Shown piece by piece: positions 1 to 6,390 of a stretch of 8,227 bases of DNA. How positions within the stretch are numbered: the first letter of the stretch is position 1; each line of letters opens with the position of its first letter. Location: contig JAHEDB010000079.1 of assembly GCA_024641465.1 (NCBI GenBank), forward strand, positions 1-8,227. Direction: 5' to 3'. Below the pieces are notes generated by a model. That model worked only from the letters and a program-made list of their open reading frames with translations, had not been told where the DNA came from and made no database searches. A program made the translations under genes and the position numbers. This stretch comes from Chromatiales bacterium. GTDB taxonomy: Bacteria; Pseudomonadota; Gammaproteobacteria; UBA6429; Thiohalophilaceae.

Positions 1-1
1 A

Positions 2-271
2 GAAAAGCAGCAACAGAAACTATTGGCCGCACTGGGGTTGGTAATAGATAACCTTAATAATGTCGATGTCCTGGCGAAGACCCTGCAACAGCTTGGTCTC
101 CGCCATCAGAAATATGGTGTGAAAGCGGAACATTACCAGGCCGTTGCCGCCACGTTGTTAGATGTAATGAAAGATTATGCAGGGGCAGCATGGACGCCGG
201 TTGTCCAGTCTGCATGGAACAAGGCTTTGGATGTGATCGCCAGCGTAATGCTTGGCGCATACAGTAAACAA
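2..271 (+). other. Globin domain (C-terminal part) fused to the chemoreceptor
   Basis: The first ~90 residues align by eye with the E to H helices of Vitreoscilla haemoglobin, flavohaemoglobin globins and neuroglobin. Landmarks are the helix E/EF segment ending VIDNLNNV, the proximal His in LRHQKYGVKAEHY (His codon 104-106), and the AWTP...AW pattern of helices G/H. A Gln at codon 8-10 falls at distal position E7. The Tyr ten residues after the proximal His (Vitreoscilla Tyr95) is kept. The position of Vitreoscilla Glu137 appears to be Tyr. It does not look like the HemAT-type globin-coupled sensor globins, which form a different family. Helices A to D lie outside the window. Confidence 0.85.
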
Positions 272-2653
272 GAGGATACGAAAATGGCAGCTAGTACAGA
301 TGCAATGAGCGGATTGGGTAATGTAATCGTGACAGATGACTTGGACATGTTAAAGGATATGCTCGATAACGTTCCCATTAATGTCATGATCGCCGATGAG
401 AATGAAAATATCGTTTATATAAATCATAAAGCGAAGGATGTATTGATGGCGATAGAAGGTGATCTGGCCAGTTATCTGCCAGGTTTTCGGGTCTCTGACG
501 TGATGGGTGGCAGTATCCACCGATATCACAAGGACCCCAATGCCATTAAAAAGATCCTGCAAAACCTCCGCCCGGGTGACCGCCGCAATGGTCTGATTAC
601 CCCCGGCCATTTTGTATTCGAACACGAGACCCGTGTACTGATGGATAAGACGGGTAAGAAGCGCGGTTATATCGTTCAGTGGCACGATGCAACGGAACGC
701 CGCAAACAGGAAGAGTCTTCCTTCCGGCTGCAACGCGCGATTGATGGTGCGCAGACGGCCTTCATGATGCTGGATCGTGATTTCAAAATCACTTACGTCA
801 ATGAATCCACCATGAAGATCCTGAAAACCAATGAAGATACCTTACGTGGTATTTATCCAGGCTTCACCGCTGATAAGGTGATTGGCACCTGTATCGACAT
901 ATTCCACAAAAATCCGGCCCATCAGCGTCGCTTGCTGGAAGACCCGAGAAATCTGCCATATGAAACGGACATCCATGTCGGGCCATTGATTTTCCACATC
1001 CGTGTGGGCGCGATGCGTGACCTGGATGGTAATTATATCGGCAATACCCTGGAATGGTCCGATGTGACGGATCTGCGTAAGGGTGAACTAGAAATCGCCC
1101 GCCTCAAATCGGCCATTGATGGCGCCAACACCAACCTGATGTTGTGTGACGAGAATCTGAATATCACCTACGCCAACCCGGCGGTGGTACGCATGTTGGC
1201 CGCACGCCAGAGTGATCTACGCAAGATCTGGCCATCACTGGATGCCAACAAACTGATTGGTCAGTGTATCGACCAGTTCCATAAGAATCCGGCACATCAA
1301 AGGGCCTTGTTGGCGGATGCATCGCGTCTGCCGGCACGGGCAGATATCCAGGTTGGTGACCTGCATTTCGAAGTGAATGCTACCATGGTGAAAGGACCCA
1401 AGGGCGAATATATGGGGAACATGGTGCAGTGGCAGGATCTGACCGAACAGAAAGACGCCGAGCGACAGATAGAAACCCTGATTACCGCCGCGGCCGATGG
1501 TCAGCTCGATTCCCGTATCGACGCCACGACCTATGACGGCTTTATGAAGGATCTGAGCCAGGCAATCAATAGCCTGATGGACGCAGTGGTAACACCGATC
1601 AAGGAAGGCAAGCGGGTGATGAGTGCCCTGGCGGAGGGCGACCTGACCAAGAAGATGGATGGTGAATTCAAGGGTGAGTTTGCCGACCTGCGCGATGCCA
1701 TTAATGAATCGGTGAATAACCTGTTCAACATGGTGAATGAGATCCGTGGCGCGTCCGGGAATATCGCCTCCGGAGCGGGTGAGATTGCCCAGGGTAATGC
1801 TGACCTGAGTCAGCGTACTGAAGAGCAGGCCTCTTCGCTGGAAGAAACCGCCTCCAGCATGGAGGAAATGACCAGCACCGTGAAACAGAATGCCGATAAT
1901 GCCCGGCAGGCCAATCAGCTCGCCGCGGATGCCCGCAGCCAGGCCGAGAAGGGCGGTTCGGTGGTGACGAACGCGATTGCGGCGATGTCTGAAATCAACA
2001 AATCCAGCAAGAAGATCTCAGACATCATCGGCGTGATCGATGAGATTGCCTTCCAGACTAACTTGCTGGCGTTAAACGCGGCCGTGGAAGCGGCCCGTGC
2101 CGGTGAGCAAGGCAGGGGCTTTGCGGTTGTGGCGGGTGAGGTGCGTAACCTTGCGCAACGCAGTGCCGGTGCGGCGAAAGAGATCAAGACACTCATCAAG
2201 GATAGCGTTGAAAAGGTCGATGAAGGATCAAAACTGGTCGATGAATCCGGTGCTACCCTGAATGAAATTGTCAGCGCGGTACAGAAGGTCGGTGACATCA
2301 TTGCCGAGATCGCGGCTGCCGGTCAGGAACAATCCTCCGGTATCGAACAGGTCAACAAGGCTGTGATGCAAATGGATGAAATGACCCAGCAGAACGCCGC
2401 CCTGGTGGAACAGGCCGCCTCGGCCAGTGAATCCATGGAGGAGCAGGCCAAGGGGATGTTCAAGCTGATGGAGTTCTTTAACGTGGGCGATACAGAGGAA
2501 TCGGCATCAGTTTTAACTAAAAAACGTTCGGCTCCACCCAAGGTGCAAACACCCAGCGCTGCGCCAAAAAGGACTACGCCATCGGCTGCTGCCCCAGCCA
2601 AGCGTCGCCCGCCGGCACAAAAATCAGATGATGATGAATGGTCTGAATTCTAA
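2..2653 (+). CDS. Soluble globin-PAS-PAS-PAS-HAMP methyl-accepting chemoreceptor, 5' end outside window
   Basis: Cytoplasmic chemoreceptor, probably an oxygen or gas sensor that controls CheA through CheW. The frame is open to the window edge, so the N-terminus is missing; residues are counted from the codon at 2-4, giving 883 visible. Residues 1-90 match the E to H helices of a haemoglobin-type globin: a possible distal Gln at residue 3 and proximal His35 in RHQKYGV. Three PAS domains follow (about 114-235, 241-359, 365-484), with a period near 125 residues. Each has a His in an F/Y-H-K-N/D-P motif (H176, H302, H427) and a Trp in the last strand (W227, W352, W477), as in haem-binding Aer2 PAS domains. 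Two HAMP-like units span about 485-577. The signalling hairpin (about 576-828) has its tip in IAFQTNLLALNAAVEAARAG; its arm lengths fit the 36-heptad class. A K/P/A-rich tail ends in EWSEF. No membrane segment is visible. It shares an apparent operon with cheR, cheD and cheB. The family is certain; haem binding is inferred. Confidence 0.96.
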   Translation, partial: EKQQQKLLAALGLVIDNLNNVDVLAKTLQQLGLRHQKYGVKAEHYQAVAATLLDVMKDYAGAAWTPVVQSAWNKALDVIASVMLGAYSKQEDTKMAASTDAMSGLGNVIVTDDLDMLKDMLDNVPINVMIADENENIVYINHKAKDVLMAIEGDLASYLPGFRVSDVMGGSIHRYHKDPNAIKKILQNLRPGDRRNGLITPGHFVFEHETRVLMDKTGKKRGYIVQWHDATERRKQEESSFRLQRAIDGAQTAFMMLDRDFKITYVNESTMKILKTNEDTLRGIYPGFTADKVIGTCIDIFHKNPAHQRRLLEDPRNLPYETDIHVGPLIFHIRVGAMRDLDGNYIGNTLEWSDVTDLRKGELEIARLKSAIDGANTNLMLCDENLNITYANPAVVRMLAARQSDLRKIWPSLDANKLIGQCIDQFHKNPAHQRALLADASRLPARADIQVGDLHFEVNATMVKGPKGEYMGNMVQWQDLTEQKDAERQIETLITAAADGQLDSRIDATTYDGFMKDLSQAINSLMDAVVTPIKEGKRVMSALAEGDLTKKMDGEFKGEFADLRDAINESVNNLFNMVNEIRGASGNIASGAGEIAQGNADLSQRTEEQASSLEETASSMEEMTSTVKQNADNARQANQLAADARSQAEKGGSVVTNAIAAMSEINKSSKKISDIIGVIDEIAFQTNLLALNAAVEAARAGEQGRGFAVVAGEVRNLAQRSAGAAKEIKTLIKDSVEKVDEGSKLVDESGATLNEIVSAVQKVGDIIAEIAAAGQEQSSGIEQVNKAVMQMDEMTQQNAALVEQAASASESMEEQAKGMFKLMEFFNVGDTEESASVLTKKRSAPPKVQTPSAAPKRTTPSAAAPAKRRPPAQKSDDDEWSEF
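271..286 (+). promoter_or_regulatory. Strong internal Shine-Dalgarno plus ATG after the globin domain
   Basis: AGAGGA at 271-276 lies 7 nt before an in-frame ATG at 284-286 (residue 95 of the visible protein). The site sits exactly between the globin domain and the first PAS domain. This is a better ribosome binding site than those seen ahead of cheR or cheD. It could initiate a globin-less receptor of 789 residues, or be a relic of a separate receptor gene that became fused to a globin. It could also be chance, since the frame is open through it. Confidence 0.45.
341..1453 (+). repeat. Three tandem PAS domain repeats within the receptor
   Basis: Three copies of a ~125-residue (about 375-nt) PAS unit run head to tail. 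Their equivalent strands read VMIADENENIVYIN, FMMLDRDFKITYVN and LMLCDENLNITYAN. Copies 2 and 3 are the closest pair: both start IDGA, contain FHKNPAHQR and end in a V/L-E/Q-W-x-D strand. Copy 1 is more diverged (YHKDPNAIKK, VQWHD). This points to domain duplication, with the last two copies arising most recently or being held under the same constraint. Confidence 0.85.
2636..2650 (+). other. C-terminal CheR-docking pentapeptide EWSEF
   Basis: The receptor's last five residues fit the x-W-x-x-F pattern of the E. coli Tar/Tsr NWETF tether and the P. aeruginosa Aer2/McpB GWEEF tether. The pentapeptide follows an acidic SDDD and a disordered-looking K/P/A-rich linker of roughly 45 residues (about 829-875), as expected for a flexible tether that recruits adaptation enzymes. 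A cheR gene starts 15 nt after the stop codon, supporting a dedicated receptor-methyltransferase pair. Confidence 0.85.
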
Positions 2654-2668
2654 CCGGCGAGATACTAT

Positions 2669-3508
2669 ATGGCTTCGGTATACGAGCGTGAGTTTGAGTT
2701 TAGCCGCGGTGATTTTGAGCATATCCGCGATCTGGTCGGAGAAAGGACAGGGATTGTCCTGTCGGATCACAAGATCGATATGGTTTATGGCCGGCTGTCG
2801 AGACGGTTACGACAGCTGGGGATTCGCAAGTTTACCGAATACCTGTCACGCCTACGGGATGATGAACAAGAACTGGTCGAGTTCACCAATGCCCTGACCA
2901 CCAACCTGACCTCATTTTTCAGAGAACCGCATCACTTTGATTATTTGCGGACCACCGGGTTACAAACCCTGATAAAAAACAGACCGAATAAAAAGCTTCG
3001 GATCTGGTCTGCGGGTTGTTCAACCGGTGAGGAACCTTACACCATTGCCATGACGGTCAAGGAGGCGCTGGCCTCATATCCCAATTGGGATGTGAAAATT
3101 CTGGCGACGGATCTGGATACCAATGTTGTGAACAAGGCCAAGGCCGGAATATACACGCAGGACAGGGTAAATGGTATTGATCAGACCCGTATCAAGAAAT
3201 GGTTCCGCAAGGGGCGCGGTGATGAACATGCGGGTCAATTAAAGGTAGCGTCTGAGCTACAAGACATGATCACCTTTAAACAATTAAATCTGATGCACGA
3301 ATGGCCCATGAGTGGTCCGTTCGACATTATATTCTGCCGCAATGTGGTGATCTATTTTAACAAGGATACGCAGCGGGAGCTCTTTGACCGCTATGCAAAT
3401 TATATGGCAAATGACGGTTATTTGTTTGTCGGCCATTCAGAGTCTCTGCACAAGGTCAGTGACCGGTTTAAGTTGATTGGCAAGACCATCTACCACAAGG
3501 CGCGTTGA
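2669..3508 (+). CDS. cheR: Chemotaxis protein methyltransferase CheR
   Basis: S-adenosylmethionine-dependent enzyme that methylates glutamates on the receptor signalling helices, raising kinase activity during adaptation. It has 279 residues, close to the 286 of E. coli CheR. The N-terminal helical domain (about 1-90) ends in TNLTSFFREP (78-87). The Rossmann methyltransferase core has SAM motif SAGCSTGEEPYT (114-125), ATDLD (146-150), FCRNVVIYF (222-230) and GHSESL (255-260). By hand alignment the beta-subdomain loop around 178-197 is only about one residue longer than in Salmonella CheR. That resembles pentapeptide-dependent enzymes, which lack the short insertion described in independent ones, and fits the EWSEF tail of the upstream receptor. 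The ATG lies 15 nt after the receptor stop, with a weak GGCGAGA upstream. It is cotranscribed with its neighbours by spacing. Confidence 0.98.
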   Translation: MASVYEREFEFSRGDFEHIRDLVGERTGIVLSDHKIDMVYGRLSRRLRQLGIRKFTEYLSRLRDDEQELVEFTNALTTNLTSFFREPHHFDYLRTTGLQTLIKNRPNKKLRIWSAGCSTGEEPYTIAMTVKEALASYPNWDVKILATDLDTNVVNKAKAGIYTQDRVNGIDQTRIKKWFRKGRGDEHAGQLKVASELQDMITFKQLNLMHEWPMSGPFDIIFCRNVVIYFNKDTQRELFDRYANYMANDGYLFVGHSESLHKVSDRFKLIGKTIYHKAR

Positions 3509-3511
3509 TTC

Positions 3512-4165
3512 ATGCCCAGTATCTTCGATGACACTAATAAGCCTGCGCCTGCCAAGACTTTGCGTGGTTTTGCCGAGATCAACCGCTATTGGGATCGGCA
3601 ACGTATGATGTACGCCGCCAAGATCCTGCCCGGTCAATACTATGTTACCGTGGAAGAGGAATTGATCGTTACCGTACTGGGCTCATGTGTCTCTGCCTGC
3701 ATTCGCGACCCGGCAATGGGGATAGGTGGGATGAACCACTTCATGTTACCGTCGGGTGACCATAACGGCAAATTAATGGAACGCAACAGCGATGCGACCC
3801 GCTATGGCAACTTTGCCATGGAAAAACTGATCAACGATATTTTGAAAAATGGCGGGAGAAGGGAGAATCTGGAGATTAAGGTATTTGGTGGTGGCAAGGT
3901 CATCGAACATATGACTGAGGCCGATATCGGTGGGAGAAATATCCGGTTTGTACGCGAGTACCTTGCCACGGAGGGGTTGAGGGTGGTAGCGGAGGACCTG
4001 GGGGATATCTATCCACGCAAGGTTGTCTATGAGCCCAAGACTGGCAAGGTACAGGTTAAAAAACTCCGCACGATGCACAACGATACGGTTGCTAAACGTG
4101 AAGAAAGCTATAAGAAAGAGCTCGATAATAAACCAGTTGCCGGGGATATTGAATTGTTTGACTAA
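3512..4165 (+). CDS. cheD: Chemoreceptor glutamine deamidase CheD
   Basis: Converts specific receptor glutamines to glutamates, creating methylation sites and tuning receptor output. It has 217 residues. The core starts near residue 40. The catalytic Cys59 lies in VTVLGSCVSACIRD and the catalytic His76 in GGMNHFMLP; their 17-residue spacing equals that of Thermotoga CheD (Cys27, His44). Thr54 may be the third active-site residue, although it is one position off the Thermotoga spacing. Further family motifs are KVFGGGKV and an N-I-R-F-V segment. The enzyme is longer than the ~160-residue Thermotoga and Bacillus forms, with about 35 extra N-terminal residues and a charged C-terminal extension. 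The ATG is 3 nt after the cheR stop with only AAGG 11 nt upstream, so translation is probably coupled to cheR. No cheC is visible. The cheR-cheD-cheB order matches the P. aeruginosa che2 cluster as I recall it. Confidence 0.97.
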   Translation: MPSIFDDTNKPAPAKTLRGFAEINRYWDRQRMMYAAKILPGQYYVTVEEELIVTVLGSCVSACIRDPAMGIGGMNHFMLPSGDHNGKLMERNSDATRYGNFAMEKLINDILKNGGRRENLEIKVFGGGKVIEHMTEADIGGRNIRFVREYLATEGLRVVAEDLGDIYPRKVVYEPKTGKVQVKKLRTMHNDTVAKREESYKKELDNKPVAGDIELFD

Positions 4166-4176
4166 GGTGGACTGCC

Positions 4177-5259
4177 ATGAAAAAGATTGGTGTGCTGGTT
4201 ATTGATGATTCGGCTTTGATCCGAAAACTATTGACCGAGATATTAAACCGGGACCCACAGATCGAGGTGCTTGATTCTGCCTCTGACCCGTTTATCGCAC
4301 GGGATAAAATCAAGAAGTTGAACCCGGATGTTCTGACGCTGGATGTTGAGATGCCGAAGATGGATGGCATTACCTTCCTGCGTAACCTGATGCGCCTGCG
4401 GCCGATGCCGGTGGTCATGGTATCGACCATGACCGAAGCGGGCGCCGAAGTCACTCTCGAGGCGCTGGAACTGGGTGCGATTGATTTTGTCACCAAACCC
4501 AAGATCGATGTTGTCGAATCGATAGACAGTTATGCCGAGGAGATCATTACCAAGGTCAAGGTTGCCGCCAGGGCAAAGATCCGTTCACTTGAGGACCGGC
4601 CAAAGCCCGACAAGGTTGAGCCCAAGCTTAGCGCCGACGCTATTCTTGAAAAAAAGGAGGGTGGTAAATCCCATCTCAAAACGACGGAAATGATCATCGC
4701 CATTGGCGCCTCTACCGGCGGTACCGAGGCAATCCGCGAAGTACTCGAACGGATGCCGGCCGGTTCCCCCGGCATGGTGATAACCCAGCACATCCCCGCC
4801 GCCTTTAGTGCCTCATTTGCCAAACGCATGAATAGCGTCTCGGCCATGACGGTGGTGGAAGCCAGCGATGGTGACCAGATCATCCCTGGCCACGCCTTTA
4901 TTGCCCCGGGTGACCGGCACCTAATGGTCGAGCGCAGTGGCGCACGCTATTATTGTCGGCTGAACGACGGCCCGCCCGTGAACCGGCATATCCCCAGTGT
5001 CGATGTCCTGTTTCGTTCCGTAGCCCAGAATGTCGGTCCCAATGCGATTGGTGTCATGTTAACCGGGATGGGAGACGATGGCGCGCGGGGTATGCTGGAA
5101 ATGAAGGAGAATGGCGCCCCGACGATTGCCCAGGATGAAAAGACCAGCGTGGTATGGGGCATGCCGGGGGAGGCCGTCAAAATCGGGGCGGTTGACACAC
5201 AATTGCCGCTCGAAAAGATTGCCGGCAAGCTAATCTCCCTTGTCAGGAAGGGTTCTTGA
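4177..5259 (+). CDS. cheB: Protein-glutamate methylesterase/glutaminase CheB
   Basis: Response regulator that removes receptor methyl esters (and can deamidate glutamine) when phosphorylated by CheA, closing the adaptation feedback loop. It has 360 residues. The receiver domain (1-~125) has the acidic pair D10/D11, phospho-acceptor D56 in LTLDVEMPKMDG, a Ser/Thr at 83-84 and K107 in VTKP. A charged linker (~126-168) leads to the methylesterase domain, with catalytic Ser179 in IGASTGG, His205 in TQHIP and Asp301 in LTGMGDDG, so both domains look intact. No C-terminal pentapeptide-binding or tether element is evident. The start is well supported: AAGGTGG at 4164-4170 overlaps the cheD stop and sits 6 nt before the ATG, implying translational coupling. 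It is the last gene of the visible chemosensory operon. Confidence 0.98.
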   Translation: MKKIGVLVIDDSALIRKLLTEILNRDPQIEVLDSASDPFIARDKIKKLNPDVLTLDVEMPKMDGITFLRNLMRLRPMPVVMVSTMTEAGAEVTLEALELGAIDFVTKPKIDVVESIDSYAEEIITKVKVAARAKIRSLEDRPKPDKVEPKLSADAILEKKEGGKSHLKTTEMIIAIGASTGGTEAIREVLERMPAGSPGMVITQHIPAAFSASFAKRMNSVSAMTVVEASDGDQIIPGHAFIAPGDRHLMVERSGARYYCRLNDGPPVNRHIPSVDVLFRSVAQNVGPNAIGVMLTGMGDDGARGMLEMKENGAPTIAQDEKTSVVWGMPGEAVKIGAVDTQLPLEKIAGKLISLVRKGS

Positions 5260-5289
5260 GCTGTTTTTATACGCTATCTCATTGAAAAC

Positions 5290-5315
5290 TTGATATTTTA
5301 TTAAGTCCATATCAA
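5290..5315. promoter_or_regulatory. Inverted repeat TTGATAT-N12-ATATCAA, possible operator
   Basis: Perfect 7-bp arms at 5290-5296 and 5309-5315 are separated by 12 nt in the cheB-fliA gap. The centre is about 54 nt upstream of the start predicted from the sigma-54 promoter at 5329-5346. The arms are AT-rich and not followed by a T tract, so a protein-binding site is more likely than a terminator. It could bind an enhancer-binding protein or another regulator of fliA. No specific protein can be assigned. Confidence 0.35.
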
Positions 5316-5328
5316 TCTCGGGCGTTTT

Positions 5329-5346
5329 CTGGCCCAGCTATTGCAA
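5329..5346 (+). promoter_or_regulatory. Candidate sigma-54 (RpoN) promoter upstream of fliA
   Basis: The sequence CTGGCCCAGCTATTGCAA fits the -24/-12 consensus YTGGCACGNNNNTTGCW. TGGC, the following C and TTGCA are conserved; two positions differ (A to C and G to A). The GG (5331-5332) and GC (5343-5344) are separated by exactly 10 nt, the strict spacing RpoN requires. The predicted start is near 5356, about 60 nt before the fliA ATG. Sigma-54 control of fliA is known in Vibrio (FlrA-dependent), so the assignment is plausible. Confidence 0.6.
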
Positions 5347-5415
5347 TTTCTCACTACGATTGAAACAACGTTCCCGGTAACCGGCTTGTTTAACAGGGTA
5401 TGGAGGCAATGCTGC

Positions 5416-6189
5416 ATGGAGCGCGAACACCCTGTTGACGGGCCAAGTAATAATAGTGGACATATAAACGTGAGAAATGCGCGCAACTATCTGAATGACC
5501 CCACCTCATCGGGTGATGAACTGGTAAAGAAACACGCTTCGCTGGTACATCGTATTGCCTATCATCTGTCGGCGCGATTACCTGCCAGCGTGATGGTCGA
5601 TGATTTGATCCAGGCGGGTATGCTGGGTTTACTCGATGCTGCGGGTCTCTATGACCCAAGCCAGGGCGCCAGTTTTGAAACCTATGCGACTATCCGAATA
5701 CGCGGTTCCATGCTGGATGAATTGCGGCGTAATGATTGGGCACCAAAATCCATTCACCGTAAGGAACGGGATCTGATGAAGGCCATCCAGGCAATCGAGG
5801 CGCGTACCGGGCGCGATGCCCGAGGTCAGGAAATTGCCAAGGAGCTCGAGATCAGTCTTGATGAATATCATCGACTTTTACAGGAAACCAGTACTTGCCG
5901 GGTGTTGAACTTTGTGGATCTGGGCGTAAGTGAGGACTTATTAGGAGAAGGTATGCAAGCGACACAAGCAGAACCCCTGGCCGATGTTCAAATGGCCGAA
6001 TTTCGCCAACAACTGGCCAAGGCCATCTCCAGTCTGCCGGAGCGGGAGTGTTTTGTTATCAGTATGTATTATGATGATGAACTCAACCTAAAAGAGATTG
6101 GTGAGGTGCTGGGCGTAAGTGAATCACGGATCAGCCAGTTACTCAGCCAGGCCCACCTTCGGATCCGAACAAAATTCAGCGAATTATAA
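5416..6189 (+). CDS. fliA: RNA polymerase sigma factor FliA (sigma-28 family)
   Basis: Sigma-70 family factor of the FliA/WhiG group, which directs RNA polymerase to late flagellar and motility promoters. It has 257 residues from the chosen ATG (E. coli FliA has 239). Region 2 spans about 36-108, with VHRIAYHL, LPASVMVDDLIQAGMLGLLD and FETYATIRIRGSMLDELR, all characteristic of FliA. Region 3 covers about 112-170 (DWAPKSIHRKERDL). Region 4 (~195-250) has the helix-turn-helix LKEIGEVLGVSESRISQLL. The ATG at 5416 has GGAGG at 5402-5406, 9 nt upstream. The frame is open further to a TTG at 5341, but that codon lies inside the predicted -12 element. A GTG at 5470 is a less likely alternative. Its position behind cheB rather than in a flhF-fleN-fliA-cheY group is unusual for gammaproteobacteria, so it may be a second FliA paralogue. 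Confidence 0.95.
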   Translation: MEREHPVDGPSNNSGHINVRNARNYLNDPTSSGDELVKKHASLVHRIAYHLSARLPASVMVDDLIQAGMLGLLDAAGLYDPSQGASFETYATIRIRGSMLDELRRNDWAPKSIHRKERDLMKAIQAIEARTGRDARGQEIAKELEISLDEYHRLLQETSTCRVLNFVDLGVSEDLLGEGMQATQAEPLADVQMAEFRQQLAKAISSLPERECFVISMYYDDELNLKEIGEVLGVSESRISQLLSQAHLRIRTKFSEL

Positions 6190-6202
6190 TGTAACCCCCT
6201 TT

Positions 6203-6232
6203 CCCCGACCCTCGGGGCTAATCCATATTTTT
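6203..6232 (+). terminator. Weak intrinsic terminator candidate after fliA
   Basis: CCCCGA (6203-6208) and TCGGGG (6212-6217) form a perfect 6-bp GC-rich stem with a 3-nt loop, 13 nt after the fliA stop. A run of five T (6228-6232) follows, but about 10 nt from the stem rather than directly next to it, so termination may be inefficient. The reverse strand has no better T tract. Confidence 0.4.
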
Positions 6233-6313
6233 GCTGCTACAATAATAATTGAGGCGGATCAGCGGCTTGGCAGGCTACGCCATCTGTGAACCGATTGGCT
6301 CTTTTTGCCTTTA

Positions 6314-6340
6314 TAAAAAGCTACTATCTGCCGACTATAA
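6314..6340 (+). promoter_or_regulatory. Possible sigma-28 (FliA) promoter ahead of the membrane-protein gene
   Basis: TAAA at 6314-6317 and GACTATAA at 6333-6340 have the 15-nt spacing of the FliA consensus TAAA-N15-GCCGATAA. The -10 element matches 6 of 8 bases. A better GCCGA core at 6330-6334 overlaps but is 3 nt closer to TAAA. The site is about 50 nt before the ATG at 6391 and directly downstream of a fliA gene. The match is weak and AT-rich sequence can produce it by chance. Confidence 0.3.
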
Positions 6341-6390
6341 CTACTACCAAAATTTACTCCCCCATGATTTTTGACCGAGGAGGTTGCTTT

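Noticed and set aside
23..25. TTG as start of the receptor gene
   Set aside because: The frame continues upstream to the window edge with globin helix E residues and no ribosome binding site, so this is a truncated gene rather than a start.
1915..2301. Long antisense open frames opposite the receptor, cheB and membrane-protein genes
   Set aside because: They are shadows of strongly conserved + strand genes, with no ribosome binding sites or recognisable domains; the same holds for 7050-7715 and 7849-8163.
2628..2897. Small + strand frame overlapping the receptor end and the cheR start
   Set aside because: Out of frame with two certain genes; its translation has no family features.
5374..5384. 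Short palindrome CCGGTAACCGG in the fliA leader
   Set aside because: Only 5-bp arms around one base; too short to support an operator or a stable hairpin.
5341..5415. N-terminal extension of the sigma factor from TTG 5341
   Set aside because: It lies inside the predicted sigma-54 -12 element, has no ribosome binding site and adds 25 residues unlike FliA; the ATG at 5416 has GGAGG at good spacing.
6267..6308. Two further sigma-54-like GG...GC pairs (TTGGCAGG...GCC and TTGGCTC...TTGCC)
   Set aside because: In both, GG and GC are 8 nt apart instead of the strict 10, so they are not expected to work with RpoN.
6286..6390. N-terminal extension of the membrane protein from GTG 6286
   Set aside because: No ribosome binding site, low-complexity sequence, and it would cover the intergenic promoter region; GAGGAGGT precedes the ATG at 6391.
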